DNA of 64,000 bases from Streptomyces sp. NBRC 109706. GTDB taxonomy: Bacteria > Actinomycetota > Actinomycetes > Streptomycetales > Streptomycetaceae. Positions 26,895-33,993 of this stretch are shown here, in pieces (position 1 is the first letter of the stretch; every line of letters begins with the position of its first letter). The translations under genes and the position numbers were made by a program. The stretch covers positions 434,001 to 498,000 of the forward strand of contig NZ_BBOM01000005.1 in the NCBI RefSeq assembly GCF_000974485.1. Reading direction: 5' to 3'. Below the pieces are notes generated by a model, which saw only the letters and a program-made list of their open reading frames with translations, was not told the DNA's origin and ran no database searches.

Positions 26895-28084
26895 GACGCA
26901 CCCCGCGCCAGGGCGGAGAGGGAGGCGAACGCCAGGACGTGCGAGGCGAGTTCGGCGGCGCCGTCGCGGTCGGCCAGTGCCTCGCCGACCTCGCGGGCGC
27001 GGCGGGCCAGGCCCTGGTCGTCGAGGAGACGGGTGACGGTCGGCAGGAACGCATCGGCGACCGCGTCGGCCGGCAGGATCTCGCCGGTGCCGAGGGAGAC
27101 CGCGCGGGAGGCGTTCCACTCCTGCTCCGCGTGGCCGGGCAGTGCCAGCAGCGGGGTGCCCAGGCAGAGCGCCTCCATGGTGGAGGTGTGTCCGCCGTGG
27201 GTGACGACCAGATCGGCGGCCCGTGTCCAGGCCATGCTGTCCTCGGTGTAGGCCAGCACCGTGTCGGCGGTGTGCGCCGGCAGCCGCTCGGGCGGGATGT
27301 TGGGGCCGGTGACCAGCACGGTGTGCGCGGGGACCGAGCCGAGCAGGGAGGCGATGGTGGTGAGCGAGCCATAGCCCTGGGCGGTGCCGCCGAGGCTGAC
27401 GTACACCAGCGGAACGTCCGCGTCGACGCCGAGCCGCTTCCGGGCCTCGGCGCGGGACGGCGCCCGGTCGGGCGCCTCCTTCAACACGGGCCCCACATGC
27501 CGGATCTCGGCCAGCGAGCCAAGGGCGGCGCCGGACTCCCGGGAGGCGATGCCGGAGAGCGGATCGAACCGCGACCAGTCCGGGATGTAGAGGACATCGC
27601 CGAGGACCCGGCGCGCGGTCTCCTCCGGCACGCCCAGCTCGATCAGTTGGGGCACCACATCGCGCAGCACCTGCGGGAACGGGAACTCGAAGAACCCGGA
27701 GTTGACGATCCAGGCGGCCGGGACCCCCTCCAGGGCGGCGGAGACCGCGCCCGTGACCCGGAAGTCGCTGACCACCATGTCGGGCCGGAACTCCGCGATC
27801 GCGGCGCGCTCCTCGGCGAGGCAGGTGGTGAGGTACTCCGGATCGGCCAGTCGGATCCGGCCGTCGGGGGGCGGCGGGGGCTCCTCGCCCGGCTCCCGCG
27901 GCGGGAACGGCGGCAGCTCCGTCAGCGGGAACGAATCCAGCCCGCGGGCCGTCATGATGTGCCGTGCCGGCTCCGCCGTGCCGACCAGCACCTCGGCGCC
28001 GGCGTCGACCAGCGCCGAGCCGACCCGTGCGGTCCGCACCACATGGCCGAGCCCGTGGAAGAACGTCAACAGCAGGACGCGCAT
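26891..28084 (-). CDS. GT1/GT28-type (MGT) glycosyltransferase
   Basis: A 397-residue GT-B glycosyltransferase similar to macrolide and antibiotic glycosyltransferases. The N-terminal domain begins MRVLLLTFFHGLGHVVRTAR (acceptor side); the C-terminal nucleotide-sugar site reads THGGHTSTMEALCLGTPLLA then PGHAEQEWNA. An ATG at 28084 is chosen on this family opening; an upstream reading to 28123 adds 13 residues. It is the first gene of the operon with GT2, MFS and ALAD-like protein. Confidence 0.9.
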   Translation of the reverse strand: MRVLLLTFFHGLGHVVRTARVGSALVDAGAEVLVGTAEPARHIMTARGLDSFPLTELPPFPPREPGEEPPPPPDGRIRLADPEYLTTCLAEERAAIAEFRPDMVVSDFRVTGAVSAALEGVPAAWIVNSGFFEFPFPQVLRDVVPQLIELGVPEETARRVLGDVLYIPDWSRFDPLSGIASRESGAALGSLAEIRHVGPVLKEAPDRAPSRAEARKRLGVDADVPLVYVSLGGTAQGYGSLTTIASLLGSVPAHTVLVTGPNIPPERLPAHTADTVLAYTEDSMAWTRAADLVVTHGGHTSTMEALCLGTPLLALPGHAEQEWNASRAVSLGTGEILPADAVADAFLPTVTRLLDDQGLARRAREVGEALADRDGAAELASHVLAFASLSALARGAS

Positions 28085-28382
28085 CAGATCCCCCGACTCG
28101 CTCACGCCTCGGGGCCGTGGCACCGCGCGGTGATCGAGGCGGACGAACTCACCTCGACGCGGAACGCGCCCCGTTGATCACAGTGGTCCTTACCACGCTC
28201 TCACCATCAGCCCCATGAGTCGCAGATGATTTTCCGCCAAATCCCGGTCGCCGTAGCCCGGTTCAACGCCTGGGACCCGGCGGTGGCGAACGGTGACGAG
28301 GTGGCCGAATCGGACACGGGTTCGGTGTCGGGGGGTGACAGACGATTACGGAGCGTGACATGATGGCTGTTGTCAGGTGAGG

Positions 28383-28423
28383 GCCACCCCGGTCGGGCAC
28401 CGTGTGCACGGACCCGGGGTGGC
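28383..28423 (+). promoter_or_regulatory. Leader hairpin 1 upstream of MFS gene
   Basis: GCCACCCCGG (28383-28392) and CCGGGGTGGC (28414-28423) form a perfect 10-bp stem around a 21-nt loop that can itself pair (GCACCGTGTGCACGG). It lies 63 nt before the MFS start codon and could act as a terminator/attenuator in the leader. Confidence 0.5.
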
Positions 28424-28448
28424 ACGGCGGGGGGATGTCGCCGGTCGG

Positions 28449-28475
28449 CTCACCGATCATCCGATTCCCGGTGAG
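28449..28475 (+). promoter_or_regulatory. Leader hairpin 2 overlapping MFS ribosome site
   Basis: CTCACCG (28449-28455) pairs with CGGTGAG (28469-28475). The right arm overlaps the start of GAGGAG (28473-28478), the ribosome site of the MFS gene, so the stem would partly hide it. Together with hairpin 1 it suggests attenuated expression of the exporter. Confidence 0.45.
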
Positions 28476-28486
28476 GAGAACTGTCG

Positions 28487-29743
28487 ATGGCGCATATCCT
28501 CGGCCTGCCCGTTTTCCGGCGCTATATGGCGAGCCAGACGCTCGCCATGCTGGGCACCAGCTCCCTGTGGTTGGCCATGGGCATCTGGGCCCGCGAACTG
28601 ACGGGCAGCAACTCGGCGGCCGGCCTCGTGGCCTTCGCCTACATCCTGGGCACGTTGGGCGCTCCCCTGTCGGGCGTGCTGGTGGACCGGCTGCGCCGCA
28701 GACGGCTGCTGATCGCGGCGGACGCGACCCTCGCGGCCCTCGTCCTCCTTCTGCTCCTGGTCCAGGACCGGGGTCAACTGTGGCTCATATACACGGTGAT
28801 GTTCGTCTACGGGCTCGTCGGCAGCCTGATCAACGCGGCGCAGTCCGCGCTGATAGCCGACATGATCCCGAAGCCCCGGCTCCCGGACGCCAACGGTGTC
28901 CTCTCCACCGTCCGCGAGGCGCTGCGGCTGCTGGCCCCTCTGGTCGGCGCCGGCGCCTATGCGGCGCTGGGCCCGACCAGCGTCGTCCTCGTCGTCGCCG
29001 CGCTCTTCGCCCTGGCCGCCCTGCTCCAGTGCACCGTGCGGCACCACGAGCCCAAGCCGGGCAAGCGCCCAGGGGGCGAGGGGTTCCGGCACGAAGTGCT
29101 GGGCGGCATACGCCATCTGACGGCCGTGCCGCCGCTGCGCCGGATCGTCGTGGCCTGCTGCCTGGCGCTGACGGTGTTCGGCTTCACGGAGTCCGTCGTC
29201 TTCGCCGTCGTGGACGAGGGGCTGGGACGCCCCGCCGCGTTCGTCGGTGTCCTGATGGCGGCGCAGGGGCTCGGCGCCGTCATAGCCGGCCTGACGGCGG
29301 CCGCCACGATCAGACGGATAGGCGAGGCGCCCACGGTCGTCGCCGGCCTCGCCGTGTGCGGCCCAGGAATCTGGCTGACGGCCGCGTCCACCGCGTGGCT
29401 GGTGCTGCCGGCCACGGTGCTGTTCGGGTTCGGCATCCCCTGGATCACGGTGGGCGCGGTGACCCTGCTCCAGCGCCTGACGCCCAGGGAGGTACAGGGC
29501 CGCGCGTATGCCGCGCTCGGCATGTTGTTCAACGTGCCCATGGCGGGGTCGGTGGCCCTGGGCGCCGCGCTGATCGCCGTCCTTCCCTATCGCCTCCTGC
29601 TCCTGCTGATCGGCGCGGCGATGGCGTCGGCCGCTGTCGGACTGCTGATCGCCACCAGAAGGGCCGCCGCCAACGAGCCCACGGCCGACACGGTGCGGAC
29701 CGTCCCGTCCCTCCGGCCCACGCCCGACGGCGCGGCACCATGA
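28487..29743 (+). CDS. MFS transporter, MefA/ENTS-like
   Basis: A 418-residue 12-helix major-facilitator protein. It starts MAHILGLPVFRRYMASQTLA, with GVLVDRLRRRRLLI as motif A between helices 2 and 3, LINAAQSALIADMIP near helix 5, and a second half of matching topology; this layout fits MefA/enterobactin-exporter-like carriers. ATG 28487 has GAGGAG upstream. It is divergent from the glycosyltransferase operon and may be the self-resistance or second export pump of that cluster; this is inference from position. Confidence 0.88.
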   Translation: MAHILGLPVFRRYMASQTLAMLGTSSLWLAMGIWARELTGSNSAAGLVAFAYILGTLGAPLSGVLVDRLRRRRLLIAADATLAALVLLLLLVQDRGQLWLIYTVMFVYGLVGSLINAAQSALIADMIPKPRLPDANGVLSTVREALRLLAPLVGAGAYAALGPTSVVLVVAALFALAALLQCTVRHHEPKPGKRPGGEGFRHEVLGGIRHLTAVPPLRRIVVACCLALTVFGFTESVVFAVVDEGLGRPAAFVGVLMAAQGLGAVIAGLTAAATIRRIGEAPTVVAGLAVCGPGIWLTAASTAWLVLPATVLFGFGIPWITVGAVTLLQRLTPREVQGRAYAALGMLFNVPMAGSVALGAALIAVLPYRLLLLLIGAAMASAAVGLLIATRRAAANEPTADTVRTVPSLRPTPDGAAP

Positions 29744-29750
29744 GGGGCCG

Positions 29751-30482
29751 TCAAGACGTCGGAGTCCCGGGGCGTGGAGTGCGCCTGCGGCGGGGGCCGT
29801 CCCCGTAGGCGCGCCGCCAGACACGGAGATGGCGCCGATCGCCGAGGCCGGCTCCGTTCAGCTCGATCAGGGTGTCGAGCCGGGCGCCGCCCAGCCAGGG
29901 GCCCAACAGGTCGCGGTGGACCAGGGCGATGCCGTTGGCGCGGGCGAACTCCACGGCCTGCGCGGTGTATCGGGTGTTGGTGACGCACAGCGCGATATCT
30001 GCGGCGAAATGCGTTCTGGTGCCCAGCAGCCGCTGCATCGCGGGGGCGCCGACGGCCCGGTGGGGCGCGTAGCGCTTGCACTGGACGACCATGCCGCGGC
30101 CGTCGGGGAGTTGTCCTGCGATATCCCGCCCCTGATCCCCACCGCCGCCGACCCGTTCCACCTCGGTGCAGCCGTCGGCGCGCAGCCGGGCGGCGACCAA
30201 CTCCTCGAACTGGGTGCCGGAGAGCTCGTCGACATCGGCGAGGGAGCGGTTGTTCGCCAGGACGGCGTCCTGGCGGCGCCACTCCCGCTCGCCGGCGACC
30301 GCATGACGGTGCGCCCGCCACCCCCACCACGACAGGGCGGCAGCTCCCGCCAGCAGGCCGATAGCCCACACGGCGAGCCAGCCCCAGCTGACGAGGCATA
30401 AGGCGACGAGAAGCCCGCCGCCGACCAGCGGGCCCCGCCGGGGCGTGCGCTGGGAACGTCGGCCGGAACGTCGGTTGGCCAC
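29751..30482 (-). CDS. Membrane-anchored Mrr-like restriction endonuclease
   Basis: A 243-residue protein with two N-terminal membrane helices (about residues 20-60) and a C-terminal Mrr/PD-(D/E)xK nuclease domain: SGTQFEELVAARLRADGC, then the catalytic GGGDQGRDI and MVVQCKRY (Asp and QxK). Membrane-bound Mrr-cat proteins are common in actinobacteria and may act on damaged or foreign DNA. GTG 30482 is chosen because AGAGGAG lies 8 nt upstream; an in-frame GTG at 30515 is an alternative with no clear ribosome site. Confidence 0.85.
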   Translation of the reverse strand: MANRRSGRRSQRTPRRGPLVGGGLLVALCLVSWGWLAVWAIGLLAGAAALSWWGWRAHRHAVAGEREWRRQDAVLANNRSLADVDELSGTQFEELVAARLRADGCTEVERVGGGGDQGRDIAGQLPDGRGMVVQCKRYAPHRAVGAPAMQRLLGTRTHFAADIALCVTNTRYTAQAVEFARANGIALVHRDLLGPWLGGARLDTLIELNGAGLGDRRHLRVWRRAYGDGPRRRRTPRPGTPTS

Positions 30483-30808
30483 GGTGTCGACTCCTCTGGG
30501 CGGACGGCCAGTCACCCCAGCGTGACGGCTCGACCGCCACGGGTAAAGAGGCCGGCGGCCCCGGCCGGACGCGCGTCAACGCGAGGCGTCGACAGGTCAG
30601 ACGGGGGCCGCCGGGATGTGTTCACCCGCGGGATCAATCAACGGCCGCCGGCGTCGGCGCGCTCGGCGGCTGGTGGAACCGCTTCCCGGCGGCGGGCCTC
30701 GTTGAACCTCCGTGGAGGTCAGGGCCGTCGGTCCGCCGGGCTCGGCTCACTGGGGCGACAGGGGGAGGGCTCGGCGCTCGGCCGATCGGCCACGTCCCCG
30801 CCCCAGGA

Positions 30809-31306
30809 TCATGCCTGGTAGGGCTTGGCCTCCAGGACCTTGACCTTGGCGACGCTGCCGTTGGGCAACTCGTACTCCGCGTCCTGTCCGACCTTCTTGC
30901 CCAACACCCCACCGCCCAACGGCGACTGCGGCGAGTAGGTCTCGATGTCGGAGGTGGCGAACTCCCTGGAAGCCAGGAGGAACTTCATCGTGTCGTCCTC
31001 GTCGCCGTCGAAGGCGATGGTCACCACCATGCCGGGGGCCACCACCCCGGTGTCCGCCGGGGCCTCGCCGACCTGCGCCGTCTCCAACAGCTGCGTCAGC
31101 TGCCGGACCCGCGCCTCCATCTTCCCCTGCTCTTCCTTGGCGGCGTGATAGCCGGCGTTCTCCTTGAGATCGCCCTCTTCACGCGCCGCCTCGATCTTCT
31201 TCGCGATCTCGACGCGGGCAGGACCCGACAATTGATCCAGCTCCGCCTTGAGCTGGTCATACGCCTCCTGGGTCAGCCAGGTGACAGTGTCGCTGGTCTG
31301 CGTCAC
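30809..31306 (-). CDS. greA: Transcription elongation factor GreA
   Basis: A 165-residue GreA: N-terminal antiparallel coiled coil (TWLTQEAYDQLKAELDQL, then GDLKENAGYHAAKEEQG, whose Asp/Glu tip stimulates transcript cleavage by RNA polymerase) and C-terminal FKBP-like domain (SPLGGGVLGKKVGQDAEYELP). It rescues backtracked RNA polymerase. GTG 31306 is chosen because GAGGAGC lies 5 nt upstream; a longer reading to 31408 has no family counterpart. Confidence 0.95.
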   Translation of the reverse strand: MTQTSDTVTWLTQEAYDQLKAELDQLSGPARVEIAKKIEAAREEGDLKENAGYHAAKEEQGKMEARVRQLTQLLETAQVGEAPADTGVVAPGMVVTIAFDGDEDDTMKFLLASREFATSDIETYSPQSPLGGGVLGKKVGQDAEYELPNGSVAKVKVLEAKPYQA

Positions 31307-31502
31307 AGGTGCTCCTCGGGTAGCAAGAGGGGATAAAAACAAGGCCCGTCCCAGACATGTGCGCTCCTGGGCGGGCGGATCGATCGATCGAAATATCGAC
31401 TCTAACAACGAAACGGTCGATGTGCGGAAGCATTACCCTGCGCGCACCCGGACAAACCAGGGGGCGGTCCCGCCCTCCCCCGGCGCGCCGCGCCGGGCCC
31501 GG

Positions 31503-31919
31503 TCAGTCCTCGTCGGCCGTCGTGCAGCCGGTCAGCTCGGCCGAGGTGGCGCGCTCCAGAGTACGCAGAGTGACGGAACCGTGCAGGCTGTCGTCCGGCT
31601 CGTCGAAGCGGATCTGTCCCCGCCCGACCTCCAGACCGTCCTCCGCCTGGGCCCGCACGGTACAGACCCCGACCGCATCGACCTGCTTGCGGACGGCGAC
31701 CCGGACGTCGATCTCCTCGTCGGAGATCACCTCGAAGCCGGTCAGTTCGCCGGAGACCCGTTGCTCGGTGATGTACGAGACGCCGGCCCAGGCCACAAAG
31801 GCCACCAGCGCGACGCCCAGCACCAGGCCGACCAGCTTGAGCCTACGGTCGGTCCGCGCGTCGTTCGAGGTGGAGCGGCCGTAGCGCCCCTCGGGCAACT
31901 CGGTCGGCGCCTGCGCCAT
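31503..31919 (-). CDS. DUF4307 single-pass membrane protein
   Basis: A 138-residue protein with a short cytoplasmic N-terminus (LPEGRYGRSTSNDARTDRR), one membrane helix (about 28-48) and an extracytoplasmic beta-rich domain with two cysteines, matching the actinobacterial DUF4307 family. It lies divergent from mca, the usual neighbour in streptomycetes and mycobacteria. Function unknown. Confidence 0.88.
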   Translation of the reverse strand: MAQAPTELPEGRYGRSTSNDARTDRRLKLVGLVLGVALVAFVAWAGVSYITEQRVSGELTGFEVISDEEIDVRVAVRKQVDAVGVCTVRAQAEDGLEVGRGQIRFDEPDDSLHGSVTLRTLERATSAELTGCTTADED

Positions 31920-32149
31920 GCCCTCTCCTCGTTTCCTCGCGTCCTGGCGGATCCCGTGGCTTCCCTCGGCCGTCCGGCTTCGGCGGGCCGATACCGGCCC
32001 GACGCCATGGTGTCACGGCCCTCGCCCCCGCACCCTCGGGGGCCCGGATCGGCACCGAAGGCGCGGAATACCACCGCACACTCCATCCGTCACTATAGAA
32101 GGCGTCTCCGAGGCAGAGACGACCAGGATCGAGCGACGAGGACCGAGCC

Positions 32150-33025
32150 TTGACAGAGCAACTGCGACTCATGGCGGTGCACGCCCATCCGGACGACGAG
32201 TCCAGCAAGGGCGCCGCGATGACGGCCAAGTACGTGTCGGAGGGCGTCGAGGTGCTGGTCGCCACCTGCACGGGGGGCGAACGCGGCTCCATTCTCAACC
32301 CCAAACTCCAGGGCGACCCCTATATCGAGAAGAACATCCACGAGGTGCGGGCCAAGGAGATGGCGGAGGCGAGGGAGATCCTCGGCGTCCGGCAGGAATG
32401 GCTCGGCTTCGTCGACTCGGGCCTCCCCGAGGGCGACCCGCTGCCCCCGCTGCCCGAGGGGTGCTTCGCCCTCAAGGACGTGGACGAGGCGGCCGAACCG
32501 CTGGTGCGGCTGATCCGTTCGTTCCGGCCGCAGGTGGTCACCACCTATGACGAGAACGGTGGCTATCCGCACCCCGACCACATCATGACGCACAAGATCA
32601 CCATGGTGGCGTTCGAGGCCGCCGGCGACGCCGACCGCTACCCGGACGCGGGCGAGCCCTGGCAGCCGTTGAAGCTCTACTACAACCAGGGCTTCAACCG
32701 GGCGCGGACCGTGGCCCTGCACGAGGGGCTGCTGGCGCGGGGGCTTGAGTCCCCCTACGCGGAGTGGCTTGAGCGGTGGGAGGAATCCTCCATGCCCGAG
32801 CGGGAGTTGACCACGCGGGTGCCCTGCGCGGAGTTCTTCCCCATCAGGGACAAGGCGCTGATCGCGCACGCCACCCAGATCGACCCGGACGGGGGCTGGT
32901 TCCGGGTCCCGATGGACGTCCAGCAGGAGGTCTGGCCCACCGAGGACTTCGAGCTGGCCCGCTCCCTCGTCGACACCTCGCTACCCGAGTCCGACCTGTT
33001 CGCGGGCATCCGCGAGAATCGATGA
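32150..33025 (+). CDS. mca: Mycothiol S-conjugate amidase
   Basis: A 291-residue LmbE-like zinc amidase that cleaves mycothiol-toxin conjugates for detoxification. Zinc ligands are visible: AHPDDE (His13, Asp16) and the GGYPHPDHIMTH motif near 136-147. Start is TTG 32150, with GACGAGGACCGAG upstream; the family begins at this point (TEQLRLMAVHAHPDDES). Length is that of Mca rather than the shorter MshB. It shares a transcript with the small membrane gene one base downstream of its stop. Confidence 0.95.
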   Translation: MTEQLRLMAVHAHPDDESSKGAAMTAKYVSEGVEVLVATCTGGERGSILNPKLQGDPYIEKNIHEVRAKEMAEAREILGVRQEWLGFVDSGLPEGDPLPPLPEGCFALKDVDEAAEPLVRLIRSFRPQVVTTYDENGGYPHPDHIMTHKITMVAFEAAGDADRYPDAGEPWQPLKLYYNQGFNRARTVALHEGLLARGLESPYAEWLERWEESSMPERELTTRVPCAEFFPIRDKALIAHATQIDPDGGWFRVPMDVQQEVWPTEDFELARSLVDTSLPESDLFAGIRENR

Positions 33026-33026
33026 C

Positions 33027-33242
33027 ATGACTGACGTACTGCCGCTTGCCAAGGAGCTGAACGAGTACACGGTGACCCCCGGTGTGCTGGGCTTCATCGT
33101 GTTCGCGGTGCTGGGCGTGGGCGTCTGGATCCTGCTGAAGTCGATGAGCCGGCACCTCGGCAAGATCGACTTCGAGGAGAACCAGGGCCGTAAGGACAGC
33201 GCGGAGGAGGCGGCGACCGCCTCCTCCGCCGCCGCCTCCTGA
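33027..33242 (+). CDS. Small single-pass membrane protein downstream of mca
   Basis: A 71-residue protein with one membrane helix (about 19-38, GVLGFIVFAVLGVGVWILLK) and a short Ser/Ala/Glu-rich cytoplasmic tail. Such a gene regularly follows mca in actinomycetes, and here its ATG is one base after the mca stop. Function unknown. Confidence 0.82.
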   Translation: MTDVLPLAKELNEYTVTPGVLGFIVFAVLGVGVWILLKSMSRHLGKIDFEENQGRKDSAEEAATASSAAAS

Positions 33243-33258
33243 CCACTCCGCCCGCACC

Positions 33259-33286
33259 GCTCCGCGTGGCCCGGGCCACGCGGAGC
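33259..33286 (+). terminator. 28-bp palindrome ending the mca operon
   Basis: GCTCCGCGTGGCCC and its perfect reverse complement abut with no loop (28 bp), 17 nt after the small membrane gene's stop. Most likely the mca-operon terminator. Confidence 0.8.
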
Positions 33287-33334
33287 TGAGGCATGCGCGG
33301 TGCGCTGCCCGCGCCGGGCTGAGGCAGCGGCCGG

Positions 33335-33370
33335 GTCTTGCAGGCCCTGGCGTGCCAGGGCCTGCAAGAC
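33335..33370. repeat. Second strong hairpin, 16-bp perfect stem
   Basis: GTCTTGCAGGCCCTGG, loop CGTG, CCAGGGCCTGCAAGAC. This second perfect stem lies 48 nt beyond the mca terminator and about 620 nt from the convergent STAND gene. It could be a second terminator or a remnant of a mobile repeat. Confidence 0.8.
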
Positions 33371-33993
33371 GCGGGCACGACGTATCAAGGTCTCGGGGCA
33401 TCGGGGTACCACGGACTGCCGGGGCCCGCACACATCGGCGGCAGAACCTGCCTCGGCGCGGGCGGACCGGGGCAGTTCGGCGCCGCTGGACTCCGGGGCG
33501 ACCGAGCCGGAGCCGCCGTATCGGCGGGCGGGCGGGCCGCCATCGCGGAACAGTACCCGCCGGGAGATCGGGTCGGGGCGGCTGGAGACCGGCATCGAGT
33601 CACGTCCGGCTCAGGCCGGGACGCCCCGCCAGAGCCCGGGAGACCCGGGGGACGGAAGCCGCGCGGAGTCACCAGGCCGGACGCGGCCCAGGTGGCGAGC
33701 AGCGGGCCCGGCCGCGCCGCACCCGGGACGGCGGGGCGGGAGCCGTGGGGTGGCGGGCCGGCCGCGTCGGTGCGGGGGCGCCGAAGCGGACCCGCAGGTG
33801 GCCGGGCCCGGCGAAGCCGGCCATGGCGCGGATGCGCCGACGTCGGGACGACGGGGTGGGAGGTTGGGGAAGCCGGACGCCGGGACGCGATGCGGAGCCG
33901 GCCGTGTCGTGCCCGGGACGGCAGGACGGGGGCGTGGAGCAGCGTGTCAGCCTCTTGGCGCCGGGCCCGCCGGGCACGGTGCAGTGGGGGCGG
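33371..33993. other. GC-rich non-coding stretch with degenerate repeats
   Basis: About 620 nt with no gene supported on either strand. It holds imperfect repeats: CGCCGCACCCGGGACGGCGG and GTCGTGCCCGGGACGGCAGG, each preceded by CCGGCCG and followed by a GGGCGGGAGCCGTGG- or GGACGGGGGCGTGG-like segment (about 33705-33745 and 33895-33940). Long open frames here are an effect of the composition. Confidence 0.5.

Larger units (their letters stand above)
28085..28486. other. Divergent intergenic region, GT operon / MFS
   Basis: About 400 nt separating the GT operon from the divergent MFS gene. The MFS-proximal third carries two inverted repeats listed separately; the remaining part shows no recognised operator or promoter pair. 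Confidence 0.6.

Noticed and set aside
28434..28486. Leader peptide ahead of the MFS gene
   Set aside because: The ATG at 28434 runs through the MFS start in another frame without stopping, so it is not a short regulatory peptide.
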